Below are positions 27,972 through 36,499 of a DNA stretch of 64,000 nucleotides, piece after piece. The DNA comes from Mastigocoleus testarum BC008. Lineage in GTDB: Bacteria; Cyanobacteriota; Cyanobacteriia; Cyanobacteriales; Nostocaceae. The notes below the pieces were generated by a model. It did not search any database. It worked only from the letters and a program-made list of their open reading frames with translations, and was not told the DNA's origin. Made by a program: the position numbers and the translations under genes. Within the stretch, counting starts at the first letter, position 1, and every line of letters begins with the position of its first letter. Where the stretch lies: NCBI RefSeq assembly GCF_001456025.1, contig NZ_LMTZ01000097.1, positions 62,001 to 126,000 of the forward strand, in the 5' to 3' direction.

Positions 27972-28487
27972 ATGACAGACGATGATCATAATTCTAGCCA
28001 CACCCGGTTTCTACTTGATCTAGCAACCGAGATGGAGTGGTATGCAGACAGAGCGCTTGAAATGTCTAGTTGCCATAGGAATGCTGCTGGAATCTATGGT
28101 AATCTACATATATTCTTTGGATTACCTGCAGCGATCTTAGCTAGTGTTTCTGGTGTATCAGCTTTTGCCAAGTACTCTGTTACTGCTGGCATAACAGCAT
28201 TCATTGTTTCAGGGCTGACAGGTGCAATGTCTTTTCTTAACCCATCCGAGAAGCAACAGTTACATTTTGAAGCTGCCAATGCACTGGATTCATGGGCGAC
28301 CAAAACTTATCTCCTGATCAAAAGAAGCAGAGCTAGTATTATTGAAGTCGCAGAATTTATTAATCGTTGGGAAGGTCTTATGCAGGAACGCGATCAGATC
28401 AATAAGCAATGTCCTTTAATTCCATCTTGGGCAAGATCAAAACTTCTTAGAAAGTTTATGAAACCTTTTTCGTATCTGCAACAATAG
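27972..28487 (+). CDS. SLATT-domain two-helix membrane protein
   Basis: A 171-residue protein matching the SLATT (SMODS- and SLOG-associating 2TM effector) fold. An N-terminal helix (EMEWYADRALEMSSCHRNAAGIYGNLH) leads into two membrane helices (FGLPAAILASVSGVSAF and AGITAFIVSGLTGAMSFL). NPSEKQQLHFEAANALDSWATK and a C-terminal helical region with NKQCPLIPSWARSKL follow. SLATT proteins are thought to be pore-forming effectors of nucleotide-second-messenger conflict systems. The usual partners (CD-NTase/SMODS, SLOG) are not adjacent. ATG 27972 is used; a TTG lies 6 bases before. Confidence 0.78.
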   Translation: MTDDDHNSSHTRFLLDLATEMEWYADRALEMSSCHRNAAGIYGNLHIFFGLPAAILASVSGVSAFAKYSVTAGITAFIVSGLTGAMSFLNPSEKQQLHFEAANALDSWATKTYLLIKRSRASIIEVAEFINRWEGLMQERDQINKQCPLIPSWARSKLLRKFMKPFSYLQQ

Positions 28488-28859
28488 ATTTTATTTTGCT
28501 CATCTAACCAGAGAGTGCGCCGAAAGTTCGGCTTACACAGCCGTAATACTATTTTTTCAACCTGCTCACGCCGGTGACTCAAACTTTTGTGTGGCATCAT
28601 CGCCTTGAAAATACTAGCAAGATCTTAAAAAATGTTCCTACAAGGAATGGAACGCGATATGTTTAGCGTTGCTGCTGACATCTTTCGCTTCTAACATCTA
28701 CGGTGTGCTAGATATTCTAGTTGTCGAAGTCACAATTAAAATGTTGGTGACGGACATCCTAAAAAACATGCCAAAGAGTGGGAAGCTGTATGAAGCTATA
28801 GATAAAGAAATAGCGATCGCAGCACTGAAACCTTAGAGCTTTAAGTCAATTAAATCTGG
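28488..28859. other. Intergenic region, decayed
   Basis: Contains a GCCGAA/TTCGGC hairpin near 28518-28532 and short frames without recognisable content. Nothing firm can be called. Confidence 0.35.
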
Positions 28860-29082
28860 CGATGATCCCAATCATCCTAACTCCCTACTTGTTATTTTCA
28901 GCTTTTAATTCCGCTTTCAATTCCTGCACTCGCTCTATAGTCAAATCTGTAACTTTTACAACTATCTCTACTGGTAGACCTTCGCGCAATGAATTAAGTG
29001 CTACTTGTTCTAATGCTTTGTTAGCACCTTGTTTTTCCCAACTTGTAACAATTTCCATATATTTCTCCTTCTCAGCAAGCAA
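28860..29082 (-). pseudogene. Second tail fragment of an Rpn-family nuclease gene
   Basis: Encodes KEKYMEIVTSWEKQGANKALEQ and VQELKAELKAENNK, with the same 3' flank as the other copies. It is close to the 27.4-kb fragment and lacks the nuclease domain. It lies just upstream of the intact fitAB pair. Confidence 0.8.
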
Positions 29083-29232
29083 TACGCTACGGCAAATTTT
29101 AAATTACTCCAACAATTAAATCTTCCTCTCGTTGTAAAACACTTTTATATGTTAAAGCGATATCACTTTTGAGTAAATTGATAGCATTGCTAGCATTGAT
29201 TACAATGCAAGTACAAAGTCAAATTAAAATCT

Positions 29233-29484
29233 ATGGCTAGCTTAACTATTCGCAATCTGGAAGAACCAATAAAAGAACTACTGCGTATTCGTGCTGCACA
29301 TCACGGTCATTCGATGGAAGAAGAAGTACGGCAAATTTTACGCAATACTTTACTCCAAGATACTCAACTGTCAGAAAATCTCGCCGAATCAATTCAAAAA
29401 CGATTTGCTCAACTGGGTGGAGTTGACGACCTACCTGCTTCTTCTCGTGAAGCAATGCGCAAACCTCCTCAATTTGAGCAATGA
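29233..29484 (+). CDS. FitA-type ribbon-helix-helix antitoxin
   Basis: An 83-residue antitoxin. The N-terminal ribbon-helix-helix (ASLTIRNLEEPIKELLRIRAAHHGHSMEEE is residues 2-31; key strand SLTIRNL, then RAAHHGHSMEEEVRQIL) should bind the operator. The C-terminal part (about 50-83) should wrap the toxin. Its stop overlaps the toxin start by 4 bases (ATGA), a usual arrangement for coupled translation. The complex is expected to repress its own promoter. A broken duplicate lies at 24532 and a 27-base scrap at 31397. Confidence 0.9.
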   Translation: MASLTIRNLEEPIKELLRIRAAHHGHSMEEEVRQILRNTLLQDTQLSENLAESIQKRFAQLGGVDDLPASSREAMRKPPQFEQ

Positions 29485-29897
29485 TTATTCTTGATACTAA
29501 TGTTTTATCGGAACTAATGAAATCGAAACCCGATAAATCAGTTGTGCACTGGATAGGGAAATACCAAGCAAAAAGCTTATTTATAACTGCTTTGACTCAA
29601 GCCGAAATCCTATATGGTTTGGAAATTTTACCAGTAGGAAAACGGCGTACTGCCTTGAAAAAAGCAGCTAAATCCATGTTCGAGCTAGATTTTGCTGGAC
29701 GTATTTTGCCTTTTGATACCGATGCAGCACAATTATTTGCAACTATAGTAGCCAAAAGAAAAACTATAGGTCGTCCTATTTCTCAAATTGATGCTCAGAT
29801 TGCTGCTATTGCTTGTTTGCATCAGGCTATTTTGGTGACACGAAATGTGGATGATTTTGAAAAATGTGGTATCGATATAATTAATCCTTGGGAATAA
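29481..29897 (+). CDS. FitB/VapC-type PIN-domain toxin
   Basis: A 138-residue PIN-domain ribonuclease toxin. Conserved acidic residues are visible: Asp5 in ILDTNVLSELM, Glu42 in TALTQAEILYGLEILP, and Asp residues in RPISQIDAQIAAIA and LVTRNVDDFEKCGI. Length and motif order fit FitB-like VapC proteins. It is neutralised by the upstream antitoxin, with which it overlaps by 4 bases. The gene appears intact. Confidence 0.92.
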   Translation: MIILDTNVLSELMKSKPDKSVVHWIGKYQAKSLFITALTQAEILYGLEILPVGKRRTALKKAAKSMFELDFAGRILPFDTDAAQLFATIVAKRKTIGRPISQIDAQIAAIACLHQAILVTRNVDDFEKCGIDIINPWE

Positions 29898-29916
29898 CTA
29901 TAAAGGAAAATTGAGA

Positions 29917-31329
29917 ATGGCTGATTCGTCCACACTTACTCCACAAGAAGCCCGATTGATCTCGAAAGATGCGTTCATTTACGCGTATCCGATGGTGGAC
30001 AGCTATCGGATTTTTTTTGCCTACTTTCTTTGGCCCAATAATGACGAATATAAGGGACCATTGAATGAATTACATGGCGAAGCACGACTGTCCACGCCAT
30101 CGGATAAAACAGTTCAGACACCGAACACGGATACACCTTACTGTGTGGTTGGCGCAGATCTTCGTGCGGAACCTTTAGTTTTGACGGTCCCAATTATAGA
30201 CCCTAGACGATACTACTCTATCCAACTCATTGATGCTTACACTCACAATTTCGAATATGTTGGCACTCGGACGACAGGCAATGGGGCAGGCAAGTACTTG
30301 CTGGCTGGTCCTGACTGGACGGGGCAGACACCGGCTGAAATCACCGCAGTTATACGTAGCGAAACCAGTCTTGTACTAGCCTTGTACCGCACCCAGCTTT
30401 TCAACTCAGATGACTTAGAGAATGTCGAAGACATCATTGAGAACGGTTACAAGGTTCAACCGCTGAGTAAGTTTACAAATACGGATCCGCCATCGGAAAT
30501 GCCAGCGGTGAGATACCCAAGACCCGTAAGACTGGACAAGGGCGAGACTTCACTTGAAGTATTCAGCCTGCTGAACTTCCTTCTTACGACGTTTTGTCCA
30601 ACACACGAATCGGAAACGGAATTGATGGCTCGCTTCGCAAAACTAAACATCGGACCTGGCCTGACCTTTGACCCGACAGAACTCTCTGTGGAATTGAAAC
30701 AGGCCGTCGAGCAAGGTGTAAAGGACGGTTGGGATGCTTATCTGGAGCTGAAGAAGAACAAAATTAACACTCAAGAAGTCACCGCCGCCGACCTATTCGG
30801 CACACGTCAGCACTTGACGGAAACAGGTAACATTTACCTGTACCGCATGGCTGGCGCGATTCTTGGCATCTGGGGCAATTCCGTTGAGGAGGCCATGTAT
30901 CCTTCCTACTATAACGATTCAGACGGCAACGAATTAAATGCATCAGGCGACGTCTGTTATACGCTACGCTTCGAGCCAGGTGGATTGCCACCGGCTGACG
31001 CTTTCTGGTCGGCAACGATGTATAATCTCCCCGAGCAGCTTCTCGTCGAGAACGAACTCGAGCGCTATCTTATTAATTCAACGATGTTAGACAACAATGA
31101 ACTTGTTCTCGACGAAGATGAAGGACTGACACTTTATATCCAGTACGCTCAACCAACTGAAGAAAAAAAGAGGAAGAACTGGCTACCTGCACCGGATAAG
31201 GGCTTCTTCATATCCTTGCGGCTTTACTTGCCACAACAAGAGGCGATTAATGGCACATGGCAAAAGCCACCACTAAAGCGAGTAAAACCGCACTGCACTG
31301 GAAAATCAGGCTTAAGCGTATCTTTTTAG
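29917..31329 (+). CDS. DUF1254/DUF1214 domain protein
   Basis: A 470-residue protein. The DUF1254 domain (about 15-150) shows DAFIYAYPMVDSYRIFF, TPNTDTPY and DPRRYYSIQLIDAYTHNF. The DUF1214 domain (about 340-455) shows YTLRFEPGGLPPADAFWSATMYN and KNWLPAPDKGFFISLRLYLP. The molecular function of these families is not settled. No signal peptide is present, although many relatives are exported. ATG 29917 has AAGGA at 29902-29906. Base composition and codon use look visibly richer in G+C than in neighbouring genes, which suggests acquisition by transfer. Confidence 0.85.
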   Translation: MADSSTLTPQEARLISKDAFIYAYPMVDSYRIFFAYFLWPNNDEYKGPLNELHGEARLSTPSDKTVQTPNTDTPYCVVGADLRAEPLVLTVPIIDPRRYYSIQLIDAYTHNFEYVGTRTTGNGAGKYLLAGPDWTGQTPAEITAVIRSETSLVLALYRTQLFNSDDLENVEDIIENGYKVQPLSKFTNTDPPSEMPAVRYPRPVRLDKGETSLEVFSLLNFLLTTFCPTHESETELMARFAKLNIGPGLTFDPTELSVELKQAVEQGVKDGWDAYLELKKNKINTQEVTAADLFGTRQHLTETGNIYLYRMAGAILGIWGNSVEEAMYPSYYNDSDGNELNASGDVCYTLRFEPGGLPPADAFWSATMYNLPEQLLVENELERYLINSTMLDNNELVLDEDEGLTLYIQYAQPTEEKKRKNWLPAPDKGFFISLRLYLPQQEAINGTWQKPPLKRVKPHCTGKSGLSVSF

Positions 31330-31396
31330 CTCTCTTTCGCGCCCGTGGCTAACCCCGTTAGAGCCCCGCCGGCTCCTTCACCCTCATCCCTGCTTA

Positions 31397-31423
31397 GTAT
31401 TCGTGCTGCACATCACGGTCATT
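31397..31423 (+). repeat. 27-base scrap of the FitA antitoxin gene
   Basis: Identical to an internal stretch of the antitoxin gene near 29285-29311 (core TCGTGCTGCACATCACGG). It lies between the DUF1254 gene and the exonuclease gene, a trace of recombination with a fitA copy. Confidence 0.8.
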
Positions 31424-31451
31424 ATTTGTCATATAAAAAAATAAATAAAAT

Positions 31452-32033
31452 ATGAATATCGGATTATTTAGTTACGATCATTATTTAATAGTTGATTTGG
31501 AAGCTACTTGCTGCGATAAATTTTCTATCCCGCAAAAGGAAATGGAAACCATTGAAATTGGTGCTGTGATCGTAGAAGCTGTAGGATTAAATATCATCGA
31601 CGAATTTACAATTTTTATTAAACCCGTTAGACATCCAATACTGACTGCTTTTTGCACAGAGTTGACTACGATTAAACAAGCAGACCTTGAGGAAGCACCC
31701 ACATTTTCACAAGCAGTAGAAACTTTTAAATGTTGGTTTGAAAAATATCAAAATTCCATTTTTTGTTCTTGGGGCGACTACGATAAAAATCAACTTGAAC
31801 GAGATGCAAAGTATCATAAAATCCCCTATCCCATGGGAAATGAGCACGTAAATATTAAAAAATTATTTTCTTTAGCATTAGGAACTAAAAAACAATATGG
31901 TATGGCTAAAGCGCTAAAAATGGTTGGTTTGTCTATAGATGGAACACATCATCGAGGAATTGATGATGCAAAAAATCTAGCTAAATTAATGCCATTCATT
32001 ATTGGGCGTAAAAAAATACCAAAAACAAATTGA
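31452..32033 (+). CDS. ERI1-like DEDDh 3'-5' exonuclease
   Basis: A 193-residue exonuclease. The DEDDh residues are in place: Asp15 and Glu17 (LIVDLEATCCD), a central Asp in CSWGDYDKNQL, and His167/Asp172 in HRGIDDAKNLAKLM. The ERI1/3'hExo subgroup trims structured RNA or single-stranded nucleic acid. The bacterial role is not settled. It is followed after 4 bases by the AlkB-like gene on the same strand, so the two may be cotranscribed. Confidence 0.88.
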   Translation: MNIGLFSYDHYLIVDLEATCCDKFSIPQKEMETIEIGAVIVEAVGLNIIDEFTIFIKPVRHPILTAFCTELTTIKQADLEEAPTFSQAVETFKCWFEKYQNSIFCSWGDYDKNQLERDAKYHKIPYPMGNEHVNIKKLFSLALGTKKQYGMAKALKMVGLSIDGTHHRGIDDAKNLAKLMPFIIGRKKIPKTN

Positions 32034-32037
32034 ATAG

Positions 32038-32628
32038 ATGCGTTGGAAAATGAATAGTAAGATTGACCTTGATACAGACTGCCAAATCACGACGGGTACA
32101 ATTCCAGCCGATCTAATTCCGGATAGCACCCGTTTTAAGGAGCTATGGAGTCTTCACCCTGACGAATATTCCGAGATCGTCATACACGGGAAACACGTCA
32201 AAGTACCGAGATGGAATCGTGCCTATGAGAAAGACTACCCATTTTCCAACCAAATCGCGATCGCACACGATGTACCCGAATCATTGAAATCCTACTTGGA
32301 ATGGGTGCAACAAGAAATTGATCCTAGAATCAATGGTTTATTCGTAAATTGGCACGATGGCAGTTTGAGCCATTATCACGGCAAACATCGTGACAGCACG
32401 AAGGGTCTCATTCCCCAAACCCCGATAATCACGATTTCCCTTGGAGAAGAGCGAGTATTTCGAATGCGTCCATATCCTAAGGGTAATCTGATAAAAGATT
32501 TTGTTCTAAGGAACGGAGATTTCATAATAATCCCTTGGCGTACGAATCAACATTGGACTCACGAAATCCCAAAATTTGCGAAATATAAAAACCACCGCAT
32601 TTCAGTTACAATGAGAGCATTCGAGTGA
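32038..32628 (+). CDS. AlkB-like 2-oxoglutarate/Fe(II) dioxygenase
   Basis: A 196-residue non-haem iron oxygenase. The iron ligands are His and Asp in HYHGKHRDS and a distal His in the NQHWTHEIPK segment. The 2-oxoglutarate-binding Arg lies in HRISVTMRAF. Core strands include PIITISLGEERVFRMR and GDFIIIPW. AlkB relatives repair alkylated bases, while others hydroxylate proteins or small molecules. The neighbouring exonuclease supports a nucleic-acid substrate but does not prove it. ATG 32050 is a possible alternative start. Confidence 0.8.
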   Translation: MRWKMNSKIDLDTDCQITTGTIPADLIPDSTRFKELWSLHPDEYSEIVIHGKHVKVPRWNRAYEKDYPFSNQIAIAHDVPESLKSYLEWVQQEIDPRINGLFVNWHDGSLSHYHGKHRDSTKGLIPQTPIITISLGEERVFRMRPYPKGNLIKDFVLRNGDFIIIPWRTNQHWTHEIPKFAKYKNHRISVTMRAFE

Positions 32629-32710
32629 TTGACGCTTCAAAGTTTTTTTCATTTTGACCGTCAGCAAGGTCATACATAAGAGCATTGTATCGATTTTTCT
32701 GTTATTTCTC

Positions 32711-33385
32711 CTATGGATTAAGGTTTGCTCGATACTTAGTTAGACCGGGAAATGTGTCATCAAAGAAAGCAGAGTGAAAAGTAACGAACGGTTCGAAGTA
32801 TTTTTCATAAAGCGCCTTTGCTGGGCTATTACCATGAATCACCATAACACCCAATGAGGAAGCTCCTGCTTCACGAGCGCGTTTAAAGGCTGCCTTCATC
32901 AGGCTATGTCCGAGCCCTAAGCCCCGATGCTCGGGGGAAACAGCTACAGTCTCGACAATCATCTCAGCCTGCGGTTTGAGAAAACTGTTATCGTCTCCCC
33001 AGATCTTGTTGTAAGCCTGTTCAAAACTTTTGGTTATAGAAGTACCCCAGTCAAGCATCTCGGCTATCTCGGGTAACTTGATGAGATTAAGCGGACCATT
33101 TATTTCCGATATTGACGAAGGTCGATAAACCGCGCAGGTTGCGACAGGTTGACCGCTTCTTTCAATAACCAAGAAATCTTTGATATGCCCCCAGTTGGAT
33201 GCGTCACACTGAAGCATTATTTCAAGAAAACGAACTGAAGGTGTCCCAGTTGGTGCTAGAAGCTCTTCCCAGAAGGAATTCCCGAAAGGTGCCCGCGAGG
33301 CTTCTAGATCCATAAGAGCAAGAAAGGGAATATCCTGATGATTTGCTGGGCGTACGGTTTCAAAACTACTTGGTTGATTATCCAT
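32711..33385 (-). CDS. GNAT-family N-acetyltransferase
   Basis: A 224-residue acetyltransferase that uses acetyl-CoA. The pyrophosphate-binding loop is VSPEHRGLGLGHSLMKAAF, preceded by VETVAV, and followed by LGVMVIHGNSPAKALYEKYFEPF. The substrate is unknown. It is divergent from a TetR regulator gene 74 bases away with a palindrome between, the classic layout for a regulator and its target. Confidence 0.87.
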   Translation of the reverse strand: MDNQPSSFETVRPANHQDIPFLALMDLEASRAPFGNSFWEELLAPTGTPSVRFLEIMLQCDASNWGHIKDFLVIERSGQPVATCAVYRPSSISEINGPLNLIKLPEIAEMLDWGTSITKSFEQAYNKIWGDDNSFLKPQAEMIVETVAVSPEHRGLGLGHSLMKAAFKRAREAGASSLGVMVIHGNSPAKALYEKYFEPFVTFHSAFFDDTFPGLTKYRANLNP

Positions 33386-33423
33386 ACCTATTGATTTAAC
33401 CTACGTTATGTATGTAATATCTC

Positions 33424-33440
33424 ACATACGTCTAGTATGT
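33424..33440. promoter_or_regulatory. Probable operator of the TetR-family regulator
   Basis: A perfect inverted repeat ACATAC-N5-GTATGT lies in the 74-base divergent region. A related half-site pair (TATGTATG at about 33408-33415) sits 10-15 bases away. Position and symmetry fit autoregulation by the TetR protein with co-control of the GNAT gene. Confidence 0.55.
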
Positions 33441-33459
33441 CAATAGATTAGAGGAAAAT

Positions 33460-34056
33460 ATGTCCAAATCACGGGCTCAAAAAAAGGCGGAGACCTCAGC
33501 ACAATTAATTGCGGCAGCACGCAAGAGCTTCTTTAAAGTCGGTTATGCCGAAACCTCTATGGATAAGCTTTGTGCCAGCGTTGGCGTCACGCGAGGAGCG
33601 CTGTATCACAATTTTGGTGGCAAAGAAGGGTTATTTGAGGCAGTTGTGCGAGAGATCGATCATGAAATGGGCGAACGTCTCTTAGAAATCGGCGGCGATG
33701 ACACATCACTGGAAGCTTTTGTGAAAGTATGTCGTGCCTATTTAACGTTTGCCCTTGAACCAGAAATACAACGCATCGTTTTTAAGGATGCACCTTCAGT
33801 TCTCGGGCAAAGGCTACGTGATATCGACGCTCAAAGTAGTCTCGATCCATTGACAGAAGCGATCGCTGATTTGATTAACAGAAAAATTTTTTCTGATGTC
33901 AATCCCCAAGCCCTTGCAGTTCTACTGAACGGCGCGATGATAGATGCTGCTCTTTGGATTGCATCTCAGCCAGATAAGGATTCTAGCTTTAACTCTGCAG
34001 CAAATGCACTGGAACAAATTATCAGACAACTAGCCATCAATCATAAACAAGACTGA
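33460..34056 (+). CDS. TetR-family transcriptional regulator
   Basis: A 198-residue repressor. The N-terminal helix-turn-helix (AARKSFFKVGYAETSMDKL, then VGVTRGALYHNFGGKEGLF) is typical of the family. The C-terminal ligand domain resembles the TetR group with APSVLGQRLRDID and LNGAMIDAALWIA, which in related proteins senses small hydrophobic ligands. AGAGGA lies 9 bases before ATG 33460. It is divergent from the GNAT gene. Confidence 0.9.
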   Translation: MSKSRAQKKAETSAQLIAAARKSFFKVGYAETSMDKLCASVGVTRGALYHNFGGKEGLFEAVVREIDHEMGERLLEIGGDDTSLEAFVKVCRAYLTFALEPEIQRIVFKDAPSVLGQRLRDIDAQSSLDPLTEAIADLINRKIFSDVNPQALAVLLNGAMIDAALWIASQPDKDSSFNSAANALEQIIRQLAINHKQD

Positions 34057-34077
34057 ATTACGGATACAGTTATGAAA

Positions 34078-34165
34078 CTTCGCGTAACGAATTAAGTGCC
34101 ACTTGTTCTAATGCTTTGTTGATACCTTGTTTTTCCCAGTTTGTGATGATTTCTGTATACTTCAG
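34078..34165 (-). pseudogene. Third, short tail fragment of an Rpn-family nuclease gene
   Basis: The minus strand encodes TEIITNWEKQGINKALEQVALNSL with no flanking frame. It is homologous to the fragments at 27.4 and 28.9 kb and more eroded. It lies in the 221-base gap between the TetR and VOC genes. Confidence 0.7.
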
Positions 34166-34277
34166 ATGGGGCAGTAATTTCCAACACTTTGCATATTAGG
34201 ATGGGAAATATTTGACAACAAGTTATATGTAAACCTTTCATATAATAAATAATTAGCAGCTAAAAAAGGAATCGATA

Positions 34278-34634
34278 TTGTTCAAGCATATAGAGTCAAC
34301 AATTTTCTTCGTCGAAGATATTAATACAGCCGCACAATGGTATGCTGATTTGCTTGACTCTAAGGTTGAGTATGAAAATCCGAATTATGCTTTTGTTCGC
34401 GGTGCAGGGATGATCTTTGGTTTCCACCCTGCCGATACAAAAAATCCAACTGGTGTCGGTGGTTCAGTGACTTATTGGGAAGTAAGCAATGTTTCCAATG
34501 CCATAATGAAGTTAAGCGCAAAAGGAGCATCATTATACCGAGGTCCACTAAAAACAGATCTCGGTGCTGATGCAGCAATGCTTATAGATCCGTTTGGCAA
34601 TGCCATCGGACTTACTACTTCACTAGTATATTAA
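34278..34634 (+). CDS. VOC-family (glyoxalase/bleomycin-resistance-like) protein
   Basis: A 118-residue single VOC domain: STIFFVEDINTAAQWYADLL, AGMIFGFHPAD, GSVTYWEVSNVSNAIMKL, MLIDPFGNAIGL. It starts at TTG 34278, as no ATG fits and AAAGGA lies 7-12 bases upstream. Metal and substrate are uncertain. It is the first of three plus-strand genes that end against the SDR gene. Confidence 0.82.
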   Translation: MFKHIESTIFFVEDINTAAQWYADLLDSKVEYENPNYAFVRGAGMIFGFHPADTKNPTGVGGSVTYWEVSNVSNAIMKLSAKGASLYRGPLKTDLGADAAMLIDPFGNAIGLTTSLVY

Positions 34635-34800
34635 TAGCTACTTGCTGACATTTGTCGCAAGGTGCTTCAGAAATTTTGGACTACGCCCTCGTTTAGTATG
34701 ATGGGTGGTATCTGATTCACTTACGATGTTGAGATATGTGAAAACTTTCGTTGTAATAAATAGTTAGGCTGTATTGGCGTAGTTGTATTTGGAGATCGAC

Positions 34801-35706
34801 ATGAAGATGCCGGAGCATAAGCCTGATACACAATACGTTCGAGTGGATGATGGACGGCAGATCGCTTATTGTGAATACGGTGATCCACAAGGAAAGCCCG
34901 TATTCTATTTTCATGGCACGCCAGGATCCCGGTATGAACCTTCATTTGGCGATCGAGCAGGAAAAGAATATGGTTACCGAATCATAGCATTGGATCGACC
35001 TGGAATGGGTCGGTCGGATTACGTCAAAAACAGGAGATTACTGGATTGGTCACAAGATGTGAAAGAAGTTGCAAAACAGCTTGGAGTTAGGAGATTTGGA
35101 GTTATTGGTGCATCAGGCGGAGGGGCATATACGCTAGCATGCAGTTATGCAATCCCAGAGCTACTTGAGTTTTCTGTAGTGATGGGAAGTTGGGGACCAG
35201 TAGCAACAGAGCCTAAATTGTGGGAGGAAATGGCTCCGTTGGATCGATTCTTTGCCAAGCTGTCAAAAAGTGCACCTTGGATATTCTATGTGCCATTTTC
35301 GTTTATTGGATATGCAGCCAAAAGGATGTCACCCCAGGGTTTTATGAAATCGCTAGAAAGTTCGATGAGTGTGGCGGACAAACTGCTGGCAGCAGATGAA
35401 GAATTAGCCCAATTTTATGCAGATGACATAGCAGAAGGATTTCGGCAAGGAGTTCGAGGACCGGCTGATGATGCAATCATTTTGTATGGGGAATGGGGTT
35501 TTAGAGTTGAGGAGATAAAGATAGAAGTGCACCTGTTTCACGGAGAAGAAGACAGGTTTGCGCCCTATAGTTATGCAGCATATTTCGATGAGAAGATACC
35601 ACAAACAAAACTAAATCGGTATCCAAAAGAAGGACATTTGTTTATAGTACAGTTGTTTGATGATGTATTTAAGCAGATTTCATTGCGATCTCAGACAGAG
35701 GGCTAA
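34801..35706 (+). CDS. Alpha/beta-hydrolase
   Basis: A 301-residue hydrolase. The oxyanion region FHGTPGSRYEP, the nucleophile elbow GASGGGAYTLA (Ser) and a C-terminal catalytic His in PKEGHLFIV are visible; an acidic residue in HGEEDRFAP completes the triad. ATG 34801 is preferred over the in-frame TTG at 34783 because GGAG lies 6-9 bases upstream. The substrate is not evident. Confidence 0.88.
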   Translation: MKMPEHKPDTQYVRVDDGRQIAYCEYGDPQGKPVFYFHGTPGSRYEPSFGDRAGKEYGYRIIALDRPGMGRSDYVKNRRLLDWSQDVKEVAKQLGVRRFGVIGASGGGAYTLACSYAIPELLEFSVVMGSWGPVATEPKLWEEMAPLDRFFAKLSKSAPWIFYVPFSFIGYAAKRMSPQGFMKSLESSMSVADKLLAADEELAQFYADDIAEGFRQGVRGPADDAIILYGEWGFRVEEIKIEVHLFHGEEDRFAPYSYAAYFDEKIPQTKLNRYPKEGHLFIVQLFDDVFKQISLRSQTEG

Positions 35707-35765
35707 ACCTATCGCTCCAAAATAACTTTTTTCTATATCAATAGGGTGAATTTCATATTTGAACC

Positions 35766-36497
35766 ATGCATAGTGACGGATATTTCGACGAAAGAGTTGC
35801 TGCAACATATGATGACGACGTAGACGCCTTCAACCCGGAAAAAGTCGAACCAGTTGTTGATTTTCTGGCTGAACTTGCTGATGGCGGGAATGCATTGGAA
35901 TTTGGTATTGGAACAGGTCGCATAGCTTTACCACTGGCGATGAAAGGCATCAAAGTTCATGGAATTGAACTATCTAATACCATGATTACCAAGCTTACTG
36001 AGAAATCTGGTAGCGACCGAATTTCAGTAATTCAAGGTGACTTCACAACTGCATCATGTGGAGAATCCTTCTCGCTTGTCTACCTGATTTTCAATACCAT
36101 CATGAATCTCACAACTCAAGATGAGCAAGTTAGATGTTTCCAAAACGCAGCCTCACATCTTAAACCTGGTGGAAGTTTTGTTCTTGAGGTCATGGTTCCC
36201 GCTCTTCAGTCCTTACCACATGGTGAAACAAATCGGGTATTCGATCTATGCGAGCGTCATTGGGGAGTAGATACCTATGATGTTGTTTCTCAATCCCTAA
36301 CATCACATCATTTGAGAATTCATAACCAAAAGATGGAGTTATCTTCAATACATTTTCGTTACGTTTGGCCATCAGAACTCGATCTTATGGCAAGAATCGC
36401 CAATTTAAAACTCAGAGCAAGGTGGGGAGGCTGGAAAAAAGAACCATTTACAAATACTAGTCGCTATCACGTATCAGTTTGGGAAAAACCAAATTGA
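35766..36497 (+). CDS. Class I SAM-dependent methyltransferase
   Basis: A 243-residue methyltransferase. Motif I ALEFGIGTGRIALPLA, the acidic loop HGIELSNTMI, the motif II region VIQGDFTT and LKPGGSFVLEVMVP are present. The substrate is unknown. It ends 2 bases from the stop of the convergent SDR gene. Confidence 0.87.
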   Translation: MHSDGYFDERVAATYDDDVDAFNPEKVEPVVDFLAELADGGNALEFGIGTGRIALPLAMKGIKVHGIELSNTMITKLTEKSGSDRISVIQGDFTTASCGESFSLVYLIFNTIMNLTTQDEQVRCFQNAASHLKPGGSFVLEVMVPALQSLPHGETNRVFDLCERHWGVDTYDVVSQSLTSHHLRIHNQKMELSSIHFRYVWPSELDLMARIANLKLRARWGGWKKEPFTNTSRYHVSVWEKPN

Positions 36498-36499
36498 TA

